A DNA stretch of 64,000 nucleotides from an uncultured Bacteroidales bacterium. GTDB lineage: Bacteria > Bacteroidota > Bacteroidia > Bacteroidales > Marinilabiliaceae. Every line of letters starts with the position of its first letter. Position 1 is the first letter of the stretch. The notes under the pieces were generated by a model, which was not told the origin of the DNA, did not search any database, and saw nothing but the letters and a program-made list of their open reading frames with translations. This document shows, one piece after another, positions 22,778-30,409 of the stretch. The DNA lies in assembly GCA_934717675.1 (NCBI GenBank), contig CAKUYZ010000001.1, positions 62,001 to 126,000 of the forward strand, read 5' to 3'. Both the position numbers and the translations under genes were made by a program.

Positions 22778-22851
22778 GCCCCTTTTGGCTAGGGGGGGAG
22801 CGCCTCATTGTGCCTCTGCCCGCGCGCCTGCCCTTTTGCCAAGGGGGGGGG
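22778..22851. repeat. Two G-tract direct repeats in the gltB leader
   Basis: GCCCCTTTTGGCTA followed by seven G (22778-22798) and GCCCTTTTGCCAA followed by nine G (22830-22851) are two near copies of one unit, 52 bases apart. They lie 32 to 105 bases upstream of the gltB start, in its probable 5' leader. The homopolymer lengths differ, as expected for slippage. A scattered REP-like element is one explanation; nothing shows that they act in regulation. Confidence 0.5.
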
Positions 22852-22924
22852 TGGATTTTCATTCACTATCTTTTCAAAAGCATCGAAATGACGCATCTCA
22901 CGTCGCTTTGCTTCTGAAACGTCA

Positions 22925-22932
22925 CAAATCTA
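22925..22932 (-). promoter_or_regulatory. Probable -7 box of the gltBD promoter
   Basis: Minus-strand TAGATTTG fits TAnnTTTG perfectly and lies about 180 bases upstream of gltB in A+T-rich sequence, giving a long leader that includes the G-tract repeats. No clear -33 TTTG is visible at the right distance. The stretch from here to 23460 contains nothing else that I can support as a gene. Confidence 0.45.
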
Positions 22933-23503
22933 ACAAATAAACTAATAATTCGGAAGCATACAAGACACTTTAACCGCCATTTCCGACTTCTTTAAGCAAA
23001 TCACCCAAGAAAACGTAAGTAATCCACCTAATGATGTGTCAAAAAGAAACAAGCCGACAGCCATTGACCCAAGGGCGACTAAAAAAATGCCGCATAATCA
23101 TACATAAGCGTGGGCAAAGAAAAAGCGACCCCAGTTTTCGCAACTAGAGACGCCATTTGATGAATACAAAAACTTATCACTACCTTGTAAAACCTAAACT
23201 TGCGTAACTAAACCCAATTCTCCGCTAGCCGCAAGGCTCGGACAGAGAACGAATTGCGGAAATTTTGACATAGACTTCTTCACAGCTGCAATGGCAAAGG
23301 TAGAAAGCATATCCACATTGGCACCATGTAAATCTTTGTTTTTGACGAACGGTATGAAATCTTTGACGAGCCGTTAAAGTTGATGTCATTTTCGGTGACG
23401 AACCGCACTCTCGCCCCGCCGCTCAAAAAAAAAATTAGCCATAGGGCATTTTTATTGCCACGGATAGTTGGCGTTTCAAACAAAAGCTCTACCTTTGCTG
23501 GTG

Positions 23504-23637
23504 AAAGGAGTTTTTCATTAAAAAGCTCGGGCCGTGACGGTAACTGGGCAGCTGAACAACGGTTCAGTGATTTTTGATTGTGATTTTTCTCATAGCGGTG
23601 AGGGGCGGCAGAATTCTTCTGCCGCCCTTCTTTTTTA
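23504..23637 (+). ncRNA. Small structured RNA, copy C of a three-copy family
   Basis: Promoter: TTG at 23468-23470, a 19-base spacer, and a perfect -7 box TACCTTTG at 23490-23497. The transcript has TTTTTCATTAAAAAGC, GCCGTGACGG (23531-23540), a hairpin CTGAAC-AACG-GTTCAG (23552-23567), then TTTTTGATTGTGATTTTTC and TCATAGC, nearly identical to copy A at the same place. It ends with GGGCGGCAG/CTGCCGCCC (23603-23627) and TTCTTTTTT. The stem under the AACG loop shares few bases with copies A and B but still pairs fully. A degraded AAA-ATPase gene starts about 110 bases downstream with its own promoter, so C is probably a separate transcript. Confidence 0.7.
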
Positions 23638-23748
23638 TTATACACTTGTGTTTGATTCCGCAGAGGCTTGCCGGCGCTGGATCTCACGCAGCCGCGGGCG
23701 TTACATTTTTTAGTGACTATATTTGTAGAGTAGCAATAGAGTTTAGCC

Positions 23749-24184
23749 TTGAGCAAGAAACTGCCATACGGCGTGTCAGACTTCAACGTAGTGATCCGCG
23801 AAGACTACTGCTACGCGGATAAGACGCGATACATTCCACTGATGGAGGAGCAGCCCGACTTCCTCTTCCTCATCCGCCCTCGCCGCTTCGGCAAGAGCCT
23901 GTTTCTCCGCATGCTGGCCTATTACTATGACTCATTCTTCAAAGATCGCTTCAACGAACTCTTTGAAAAACTTTGGATTGGCCAGAGCCCCACGCCCAAA
24001 CAAGGCGCCTATCAAGTTCTTTGCCTAGACTTCTCGAAAGCAGGTGGCAAGCTGAACGAGATTGAAGGCAACTGCAAGAGGTATATCAGCGGCACCCTTG
24101 ATGACTTCATGCGAAAATATTAGGCAGCTCTTCTTAATGTTTGAGGGGTGGGAACTGAAGAGGATGGAAGAGGCGCTTGACTAA
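23749..24184 (+). pseudogene. AAA-ATPase-like / PD-(D/E)XK family protein, internally deleted
   Basis: The first 124 codons encode the N-terminus of the Bacteroidota AAA-ATPase-like family, normally about 500-580 residues with a C-terminal nuclease-like domain. Visible parts are the opening LPYGVSDFNVVIREDYCYAD, a P-loop-like LIRPRRFGKSLFLRML, and LCLDFSKAGG. The frame stops at 24123. Directly after it, in another frame, FLMFEGWELKRMEEALD plus a stop matches the usual extreme C-terminus. So some 350-400 codons in the middle are gone and the ends are out of frame. TATATTTG at 23718-23725 is a good -7 box, and the start codon appears to be TTG. Such genes are often multicopy and subject to recombination. 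Confidence 0.75.
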
Positions 24185-24206
24185 GGCGCAAACAAGTTAA
24201 CTACTA

Positions 24207-25103
24207 ATGGAAATGGAGAAAAAAGATATGGCAGGCAGCGCTGCCGGCTACCGCGAGGGCATTGTCTCCGTGGTGATGAACACCGCTCTCTTCGGTCTCA
24301 AATTTTGGGCGGGCGTGACCTGTGGGTCTGTGGCCATTGTGGCCGACGCCTGGCACACGCTGTCAGACACTTTCAGCTCTGTCATTGTCATTGTTTCCGT
24401 CCGCCTGGCGGCCATGCGCCCCGACGACAAGCACCCTTACGGCTATGGCCGTTGGGAGCAGATTGCGGCTCTGTTCATTGGCTGCATGCTGGGCATCGTG
24501 GCATATGATTTCGCCTCGGAGGCCATAGGCCGGCTCCAGAGCCGCACGCCCACCAGTTTCGGCCCGTTGGCCATAGGCGTGACGGCCATCTCCATTGTGG
24601 TGAAGGAGGGGCTTGCGCAATATGCCTTCCGCCTGGCCCGCAAGAGTGGCAACGAGGCCGTGAGGGCCGACGGTTGGCACCATAGGAGCGACGCCCTGTC
24701 TTCCGTAGTGGTGTTGCTCGGCATTCTCTTCGCCAAGCAGCTGTGGTGGATTGACGCCGCGCTAGGCCTCGTGGTGGCCGCCATGCTCTTTTTCGCCACA
24801 TATAAGATAATCCGTCAGACGGTTGACGAGCTGCTGGGCGAGAAACCGTCTGACGAGCTCACTGAACAGATCAGACACATTGCCGCGGCCACGAGTCACG
24901 TGGAGCTGGAGGTTCACCACCTGCACCTCCACAACTACGTGACGCATAAGGAGCTCACTCTCCACATCAAGATGGATGGGAGCAAGAGCTTGCGGGAGTG
25001 TCACCAAGTGGCCACGCGCCTTGAGGATAATATAAAGAAAGAGCTGGGAATTGACGCCACGGTGCATCTGGAACCCCTTGGCGACGCTCACGACACCGAC
25101 TAG
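24207..25103 (+). CDS. Cation diffusion facilitator (CDF) family metal transporter
   Basis: An inner-membrane proton-coupled divalent-metal exporter (Zn, Fe, Cd or Mn type). The 298-residue product has six hydrophobic segments. The paired metal-site motifs are HTLSDTFSS in TM2 (HxxxD) and HHRSDALSS in TM5 (HxxxD), which is the Zn/Cd-type pattern rather than the DxxxD of Mn exporters. The HPYGYGRWE loop is diagnostic. The C-terminal cytoplasmic domain (ELEVHHLHLHNYVTHKELTL) is histidine-rich, as expected for metal sensing. It overlaps ksgA tail to tail by 4 bases. Confidence 0.9.
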   Translation: MEMEKKDMAGSAAGYREGIVSVVMNTALFGLKFWAGVTCGSVAIVADAWHTLSDTFSSVIVIVSVRLAAMRPDDKHPYGYGRWEQIAALFIGCMLGIVAYDFASEAIGRLQSRTPTSFGPLAIGVTAISIVVKEGLAQYAFRLARKSGNEAVRADGWHHRSDALSSVVVLLGILFAKQLWWIDAALGLVVAAMLFFATYKIIRQTVDELLGEKPSDELTEQIRHIAAATSHVELEVHHLHLHNYVTHKELTLHIKMDGSKSLRECHQVATRLEDNIKKELGIDATVHLEPLGDAHDTD

Positions 25104-25900
25104 ACCTCAGATTGCGACGCTCGGCGGGCGGCGTCCACTTTGTTGGTCAGGTCAACGAACTCCGCCACGCTCAACTGCTCGGGCCTGCGCTTCACCACGG
25201 GGTCGTCTTGAAGGGTGGACAAGTCTAGGCCGAGAGACTTCAACCCGTTCCAAATCATCTTGCGCCTCTGCCCAAACGTGGCCTTCACCACGCGGCGGAA
25301 CAAGGCCTCGTCACAGTCTAGGCGGCTCACACCATTGCGCCGCATCCTGATGACTCCGCTCTTCACCTTGGGCGGCGGGTTGAACACGTCTTCATGCACC
25401 GTGAAGAGGTACTCTATGTCGTAATATGCCTGCAAGAAGACGCTCAATATGCCATAGTCTCTCGTGCCAGGCCCCGAGGCCAGGCGCAAGGCCACCTCGC
25501 GCTGGAGCATGCCCACAATCATGGGCACGCGGTCCTTATATTCCAATATCCTGAAAAATATCTGGCTGGAGATGTTATATGGGAAGTTGCCAATCACGGC
25601 AAAGCTCTCACCCGTCCCGAAGAAAGCGTCGGCGTCGAGGCGCAGGAAGTCGCCATAGACCACCGTCTCGGCTTTGTCAGGATAGTTGGCCTTGAGGTAG
25701 TCCACGCTCTCTTGGTCCACCTCTATCAGTTTCATGTCCAGTTCGGGACGGCGGAAGAGATATTGGCTCAGCACGCCCATGCCAGGGCCCACCTCCACGG
25801 CGTGGCCCTCATAGTCGAGCGCGTCCACAATGTCTTTTGCTATCTGCTGGCTCGTCAGGAAGTGCTGACCGAGCTGTTTTTTAGGCTTGACGTTCTGCAT
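25100..25900 (-). CDS. rsmA: 16S rRNA dimethyladenosine transferase KsgA/RsmA
   Basis: KsgA dimethylates two adjacent adenines near the 3' end of 16S rRNA during small-subunit maturation. The 266-residue protein begins KPKKQLGQHFLTS, contains the SAM-binding EVGPGMGVLSQYL and the catalytic NFPYNISS motif, and ends in the helical C-terminal domain. The start at 25900 (MQNVKPKK) is the family norm. The frame stays open to 25999, but that extension would run through the acetyltransferase promoter. Confidence 0.95.
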   Translation of the reverse strand: MQNVKPKKQLGQHFLTSQQIAKDIVDALDYEGHAVEVGPGMGVLSQYLFRRPELDMKLIEVDQESVDYLKANYPDKAETVVYGDFLRLDADAFFGTGESFAVIGNFPYNISSQIFFRILEYKDRVPMIVGMLQREVALRLASGPGTRDYGILSVFLQAYYDIEYLFTVHEDVFNPPPKVKSGVIRMRRNGVSRLDCDEALFRRVVKATFGQRRKMIWNGLKSLGLDLSTLQDDPVVKRRPEQLSVAEFVDLTNKVDAARRASQSEV

Positions 25901-25946
25901 AGTGGCCGCAAAGGTAAGGATATTATCACATTGCGCAGCGAGGCAG

Positions 25947-25979
25947 TTTGCTCCAGAGGCCGGCCTTTGCCTATCTTTG
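25947..25979 (+). promoter_or_regulatory. Promoter of the acetyltransferase gene at 25999
   Basis: TTTG at 25947-25950, a 21-base spacer, and TATCTTTG at 25972-25979 match both halves of the Bacteroidota promoter consensus. The gene starts 20 bases after the -7 box, so the leader is very short. Confidence 0.65.
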
Positions 25980-25998
25980 CGGATCATAAATCTAGGCA

Positions 25999-26448
25999 AT
26001 GATGATTAAAGCATATGACGTCAGCGAGCGTGAAGATGGCCTCATTGGGTCGCTTGCGGGCCTGTGGGACTGGTCAGTCCGCACGTCTCATCACTTTCTT
26101 TCTGACGATGACATTTGCCGTCTTCGCCCGTTTGTCGTCGCCGCTCTGCGCGGAGGGCAGTCATTGCGCATGGCGGAGGGCGATGGTGGTGGGCAGCTAG
26201 GCTTCATTGGCGTGTGTGATGGCAAGATAGAGATGCTCTTTGTGAGCGCAAGTCATTTGGGCCGAGGGGTGGGAAGTGCGCTGATGCGCCACGCCATCAG
26301 TGAGCTACGCGCCACAGAGATTGACGTGAACGAGCAGAATGAGACGGCCGCGGCCATATATGCCCACTGGGGCTTCCGCGTCATTGGCCGTGACGAGACA
26401 GACGGGCAAGGCAACGCCTTCCAAATCCTCCACATGAAGATGGGGTAG
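25999..26448 (+). CDS. GNAT-family N-acetyltransferase
   Basis: A 149-residue cytoplasmic GNAT acetyltransferase that moves an acetyl group from acetyl-CoA to an unknown amine. The acetyl-CoA-binding motif A is clear (MLFVSASHLGRGVGSALMRH, with the RGVGSA turn) and motif B follows (NETAAAIYAHWGFRVIGRDE). The ATG at 25999 sits 20 bases after a consensus promoter. It is a single gene between two leftward genes. The substrate cannot be inferred. Confidence 0.82.
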   Translation: MMIKAYDVSEREDGLIGSLAGLWDWSVRTSHHFLSDDDICRLRPFVVAALRGGQSLRMAEGDGGGQLGFIGVCDGKIEMLFVSASHLGRGVGSALMRHAISELRATEIDVNEQNETAAAIYAHWGFRVIGRDETDGQGNAFQILHMKMG

Positions 26449-26482
26449 GAGGGTGTGGCAAGAGCCGACCTCACTTTTCGTC

Positions 26483-26977
26483 TTAAAGTTTAAGCTCGTC
26501 CCAATCGGTATCCGACACTCTGGTCAACGGGTCCAGGAATCTGTTCAGCACCCTGCTCCAATCTGCCTTTTCAGCCACAATCTCACCATTTTCAAGACGG
26601 CTGTAGCGTATCCACTCGTTTTTTTGATAATTGAAGATGAAGCCTTCTTCCATTGTCGGCTCAAAGTTAAACGCCTTCATTATGGCTTTCGCCGCATAGC
26701 CCACGTTGCGAGGAGAGCGAGCCACCTCCACAACCAACAGTAAGTCTTCCAACTCAAGTTTCCCTGCGTTCCAGCGACTCCTGCGCCACAGTGAGACGTC
26801 TGGCTCAACGTGGCCAGAGCCATTAGGGTCTTTCACAGAGACTTCATTTTGGACGTTTTTGGCATATTTCTTAGGCAGCCGAGACGTTATACCCTCCAAA
26901 ACCATGCGGAAGAAGGCATTATGCTCGGTCGTGTTGTTGGCCATTCCAAGGCCACGTCTCATCGCGTTGTTTGTCAT
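26483..26977 (-). CDS. Uma2-like (PD-(D/E)XK fold) hypothetical protein
   Basis: A 164-residue protein resembling the Uma2 family of putative restriction-fold nucleases. The pattern EPDVSLWRR followed by DLLLVVEVARSPRNVGYAAK, then YQKNEWIRY, mirrors the family's usual PD...VVEV...K...Y spacing. The core acidic residues (E and D of EPDV, E of VEV) are present. An alternative start is the internal methionine at residue 12 (MANNTTEHN). It is monocistronic, and the stop is 34 bases from the tail of the convergent acetyltransferase. Uma2 genes have no firmly established role. Confidence 0.45.
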   Translation of the reverse strand: MTNNAMRRGLGMANNTTEHNAFFRMVLEGITSRLPKKYAKNVQNEVSVKDPNGSGHVEPDVSLWRRSRWNAGKLELEDLLLVVEVARSPRNVGYAAKAIMKAFNFEPTMEEGFIFNYQKNEWIRYSRLENGEIVAEKADWSRVLNRFLDPLTRVSDTDWDELKL

Positions 26978-27081
26978 AGCTGTTTCTTTAACGTGTTCAT
27001 TGCGTCCACAGCAAAAATGATGCCATGTCAGTCTGACTAATTTGAGCTACCGACTACGCAATTTATCGTTATCTTGGCCTC

Positions 27082-27972
27082 ATGATTCGTACGGTGCGAG
27101 ACATAAGGAGTTGGGGCAAGCCCGTCGTCGCAGTTTTCTGCATCGTGTGCCTCGTTGTCTTCATTCGCAATCTTTCAGTCTCGTGGAATGATGTGTCAGC
27201 GTCCATCTCCTCTTTTCTTCGCAGGCCGTGGCTCGTGACTGTGGAGGTAGCGCTTATGATCCTCAACATAGGTGTGGAGAGCGCGCGGTGGAGGTGCGTG
27301 CGTCGCGCCTTCACTCAAGGCTCTTGGGCCGACGACGTGAAGGCCTCGTTGCGTGGGGTCAGCCTAGGGAACGTCACTCCTGGCAATGTGGGCGAGCACG
27401 TGGGGCGGGCGTCGTCTTATTCAGAACACGGCAAGGCAGGAGCGGCCAGCGTCTTGTCCAGCGTCTTGCAGACGGCCGTCATCTCTTTGATGGGCGGAAT
27501 TGCGTCATTATGTTTGGCGAGGGCTGAGGGCGGCCACACAGTCGCCATCGTCGGGTTTGGCGTTTTCACTGTTCTTGCGTTCTTCGTCATTTTTTGCGGA
27601 GAGTCGCTGCTCGGCAAGATGGGAGTGAGCGTCAGACGGAGCAGGGGGCTATGCATGGCCGCGCTCGTCAACGTCTTGAAGGTATGCGTTTTCTCATTTC
27701 AGTTTGCCTTCCTATTGAATGGAGGAATGTGGCCGTCTCTGATTATTTTCGAGTCAACGTTGCTCTATTATTTTCTCATCACCGTCATTCCCAGGGTCAA
27801 CCTCATAGACGTTGGTGTCAAAGGAGGAGTGGCCAGTTGGGTCTTCGGGAGCGGGCTGTGTCCCGCCGTCACCGTCAACGCGGCAGTCATTTTCATTTGG
27901 GTTTTAAACATAGTCCTGCCGTCCATTGTCGGCTTCGCCACCTTCGTCATTCGGCGAAAAGTCTCTCAATGA
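27082..27972 (+). CDS. Lysylphosphatidylglycerol synthase-type transmembrane (UPF0104/AglD-like) protein
   Basis: A 296-residue polytopic inner-membrane protein with about eight hydrophobic segments. It matches the transmembrane half of MprF/lysylphosphatidylglycerol synthase (flippase-like) without the catalytic synthase domain. Family signatures seen are GVESARWRCV in an early helix and the TPGNVGEHVGRA loop. In other systems this fold flips lipids or lipid-linked molecules. The substrate here is unknown. Its last 26 bases overlap the 3' end of hemW tail to tail. The region is less G+C-rich than the genes to the left. Confidence 0.68.
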   Translation: MIRTVRDIRSWGKPVVAVFCIVCLVVFIRNLSVSWNDVSASISSFLRRPWLVTVEVALMILNIGVESARWRCVRRAFTQGSWADDVKASLRGVSLGNVTPGNVGEHVGRASSYSEHGKAGAASVLSSVLQTAVISLMGGIASLCLARAEGGHTVAIVGFGVFTVLAFFVIFCGESLLGKMGVSVRRSRGLCMAALVNVLKVCVFSFQFAFLLNGGMWPSLIIFESTLLYYFLITVIPRVNLIDVGVKGGVASWVFGSGLCPAVTVNAAVIFIWVLNIVLPSIVGFATFVIRRKVSQ

Positions 27973-29074
27973 TTCCGTCCGAGACGAACCACCGCTTTTC
28001 TGGAATTCGAAATCGTCCTTCTCTCGTCAGTTCCAAATTTCCGACCGCAACCTCATTCGCAGATTTTCGTTCAAAATAGCTCCTCATCCCAGTCGGAACC
28101 TCACAGACCGACACTCCTCGGCTCGTCCGCAGGCGAAGCATAACCGTCTCGTCATACACGTCTTTTGTTGACAGCACTTCACGAAGTTCCTTCCGTTTTC
28201 CGCCGGAGCGGATATATTCCGCCACGTCCGCGACGTTCGTCTCTCTAACCCCATTATGATAAGAAGACGCCGCAGGGCCAAAACCCCAATACGGGACGCC
28301 GCTCCAATATGATGAGTTATGTTTTGCCTCGCGGCCAGGTTTCGCAAAATTAGATATTTCATAATGTTCATATCCGGCCAACGCCATCACTTCCGTAAGC
28401 TTTTGATACTGATCGGCCACAGCGTCATCATACAGCGGCACAAGACTGCCATCCGCCACCATCCGAGAGAAACGGCTACCGCTCTCATAGCTCAACGCAT
28501 AAGCCGACAGATGCTCCACACCGAGGTCAACGAAACGGCAAAAGTCAGTTTCAGCATCATACCCGCTCAATTCAGGGAGACCAAAGATGCAATCCACACT
28601 TATGTTCATAATCTTCGCTCGCCGCAAAGAGTCAACGGCACGCAAAACTCTATCAGCCGTATGCCTTCGGCCAAGGAATCGCAGCATATCATCTTGCAAG
28701 CTCTGCGCGCCCATGCTCACTCTGTCAACACCCGCCGATACCAAAACGCTAGACAACTCGTCATCAACATCATCAGGGTTGCATTCAACAGTGAACTCCT
28801 CAACGGCATTCAGATCCAGCCGTTCATTGACAATCTTTAATAGTTTATCAACACCCCGCACGCCCAAAACGGAGGGCGTACCTCCACCAATATATATCGT
28901 CTTCGGTCGCAAACCCGTCACGGGCGAACCCGCAACCTCATCCGACAGCGCCCTCAAATATTCATCTACAAGCGACAGATCCGTCACTCGGCAAAAGTCG
29001 CAATAGCCACATTTCGACTTACAAAACGGTACGTGGATATAAACCCCAAACGAAGATTGTTCCACGTGAAACAT
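27947..29074 (-). CDS. hemW: Radical SAM heme chaperone HemW (coproporphyrinogen oxidase-like)
   Basis: HemW is a radical-SAM family heme-binding chaperone related to oxygen-independent coproporphyrinogen oxidase HemN. The cluster motif PFCKSKCGYCDF (CxxxCxxC) is near residue 20, followed by IYIGGGTPSVL and SMGAQSLQDDMLRFLGR. The length of 375 residues is typical of HemW, and it lacks the longer N-terminus of true HemN. The ATG at 29074 (MFHVEQ) is preferred over an open frame to a TTG at 29152. This start codon is embedded in a perfect parS site, so the first residues FHVEQ are dictated by the DNA element. It is the last leftward gene before the presumed origin. Confidence 0.9.
   Translation of the reverse strand: MFHVEQSSFGVYIHVPFCKSKCGYCDFCRVTDLSLVDEYLRALSDEVAGSPVTGLRPKTIYIGGGTPSVLGVRGVDKLLKIVNERLDLNAVEEFTVECNPDDVDDELSSVLVSAGVDRVSMGAQSLQDDMLRFLGRRHTADRVLRAVDSLRRAKIMNISVDCIFGLPELSGYDAETDFCRFVDLGVEHLSAYALSYESGSRFSRMVADGSLVPLYDDAVADQYQKLTEVMALAGYEHYEISNFAKPGREAKHNSSYWSGVPYWGFGPAASSYHNGVRETNVADVAEYIRSGGKRKELREVLSTKDVYDETVMLRLRTSRGVSVCEVPTGMRSYFERKSANEVAVGNLELTREGRFRIPEKRWFVSDGIIERLFAE
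29058..29073. promoter_or_regulatory. parS centromere site (perfect consensus) overlapping the hemW start
   Basis: TGTTCCACGTGAAACA is identical to the 16-bp ParB-binding site described in Bacillus subtilis and conserved across most bacteria. ParB loads here for chromosome segregation, and such sites cluster near oriC. It overlaps the first five codons of hemW. Confidence 0.9.
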
Positions 29075-29100
29075 TTGATTTTCAGTACTTTCAGTCAGCA

Positions 29101-29120
29101 TTATCAACAAGTTATCAACA
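29101..29120 (+). promoter_or_regulatory. Pair of DnaA-box-like sites
   Basis: TTATCAACA occurs twice with a 2-base gap (29101-29109 and 29112-29120), each one base away from the classical DnaA box TTATCCACA and in the same orientation. A further 8-of-9 relative, TTATCAACG, is at 30338-30346. They sit 28 bases from parS at the edge of an A+T-rich gene-free region. Confidence 0.55.
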
Positions 29121-29603
29121 TTGCTAGATGACGGGAAAATAAGGTCGTCCAAAAACTACGCAGTGGTAATTTATTGATATTCAATTATTTGTATATTTAC
29201 AGTAAACTAAGGGCTTTCTGCAAGGCAAAGTTATGCCATAATGGCATCTCAAAATCTTCTCCAACGTGATTCGCAGTGTCAGTTTCGAGCATTTTTCTGT
29301 TGGTTCAGGGCGCGATTTTGTGTCAGCCGCCTACGCGCGCTTTGTGCATTTCTCTTGGCCGCTTCCTGAGCCGTCGGTTTCTTCTGTCGTTTTCAACCCG
29401 CAGTTTGACAACAATAGGGCGTTTGCCAACAGCCTAATTGGGGCTGTCAGGCACTGTCGGTCAAGTTGTGAACAATTGACAGGGCTGTTGTTAGTGAACT
29501 GATTTTCAGAGTATGGCTAGTATGGCGTTATGATTTTTTTGTGTTTGCTCGCACGTGGAGGTTGTTTGTCTCATTTAGGTGAGAGCATACGCTTATGAGT
29601 TTT

Positions 29604-29686
29604 ACTGACCAGCTTGACAAGCTATATATATTTATATCCTTATAAAGAGATAAATAGGATATTATATAATAAAGGCTGTCCATAGC
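29604..29686 (+). repeat. 83-bp AT-rich repeat, copy 1
   Basis: It begins ACTGACCAG, runs through CTATATATATTTATATCC and AGATAAATAGGATATTA, and ends AAAGGCTGTCCATAGC. It contains an internal inverted repeat, ATATCCT with AGGATAT. The second copy starts exactly 550 bases later with about nine substitutions and no length change. Confidence 0.85.
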
Positions 29687-30153
29687 TCAGCTGAGGTTGG
29701 CTCTACGAAATCATGTTGCATTGCTTAGGCAGATTAAGCTCGCTGTCGTCTCATCGTGCGCTTTCTTGTCGAGCATCCTACCTTTCTGCGTCGCATAGCG
29801 CCTATTTTACCCCAAAACTCATCAAGTCTTGTGTTCATAACCTTTGTTCCACTGTCAGTTATGCGTGTTTTACGTGTTCGCTGCCGGCTTAATTGTCATG
29901 ACAACATTGTCAGCAGGTGCGCGCTGTCAATAAGGCCGCACATTATCATAAGTCCACTGACACTCTTCTTTGTGTTTTTGAAGCCTGCCGGTGGACTGTC
30001 AATTGCTGTCACTTTCGCTTTCAACACTAAACAGTTGTGCTGTTAATTATCTAAAAATAAATCAATTGACCTGTCAGTCCCTTACGTTCAGATTGTCGGT
30101 ATCTCGCTCGGCTGTTTGGCTCATGTTGAGCAAGAATCTAGATAATGACGACA

Positions 30154-30236
30154 ACTGACCAGACTGACCGACTATATATATTTATATCCTTATAGAGAGA
30201 TAAATAGGATATTAAATAATAAAGGCTGTCTATGGC
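30154..30236 (+). repeat. 83-bp AT-rich repeat, copy 2
   Basis: Same 83 bases as the unit at 29604 with about nine substitutions (roughly 89% identity, counted by eye), same orientation and no gaps. The internal inverted repeat ATATCCT/AGGATAT and the AATAAAGGCTGTC end are unchanged. Most changes fall in the first 18 bases. Confidence 0.85.
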
Positions 30237-30282
30237 CATTTGCCATATGCTGAATGTTGGCGGTCGCAAGCAATAATTTTCT

Positions 30283-30290
30283 TAGTTTTG
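30283..30290 (+). promoter_or_regulatory. Probable -7 box of the nadA promoter
   Basis: TAGTTTTG fits TAnnTTTG fully. A TTG at 30257-30259 lies 23 bases upstream, slightly further than the usual 19-21. It would give a leader of about 115 bases before nadA. Confidence 0.5.
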
Positions 30291-30409
30291 TAGGTTGTGT
30301 CGTTATGCTTTGTCACAAGGGGGAGCTTACGGCATTTTTATCAACGAAAACTAAGTTTTAGGCGGCGCGTCATCGTCTGGGCGGCCGCCGCGAGCTAGAC
30401 TTTTCATAT

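Larger units (their letters stand above)
29101..30346. other. Candidate chromosomal replication origin (oriC)
   Basis: This gene-free stretch of about 1.2 kb is clearly A+T-richer than its surroundings. It holds two DnaA-box-like sites at one end and one at the other, two 83-bp AT-rich repeats that could be unwinding elements, and about 15 TGTCA/TGACA pentamers between 29277 and 30077. A perfect parS borders it. About 18 genes in a row to the right read away from it, most genes to the left read away in the other direction, and mnmG, a frequent origin neighbour, is 9 kb away. dnaA is not in the window. Short frames inside (for example 29266-29502) do not resemble proteins. Confidence 0.65.

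Noticed and set aside
23295..23302. Perfect minus-strand -7 box (TACCTTTG)
   Set aside because: No small RNA family boxes, gene or terminator could be found downstream, so it was not called as a promoter.
23280..23786. 168-codon frame on the minus strand
   Set aside because: It runs antisense through small RNA copy C and its promoter, has no domain-like pattern, and spans a terminator.
29266..29502. 78-codon frame inside the origin region
   Set aside because: No ribosome site, no family, and it overlaps the TGTCA cluster; best read as chance.
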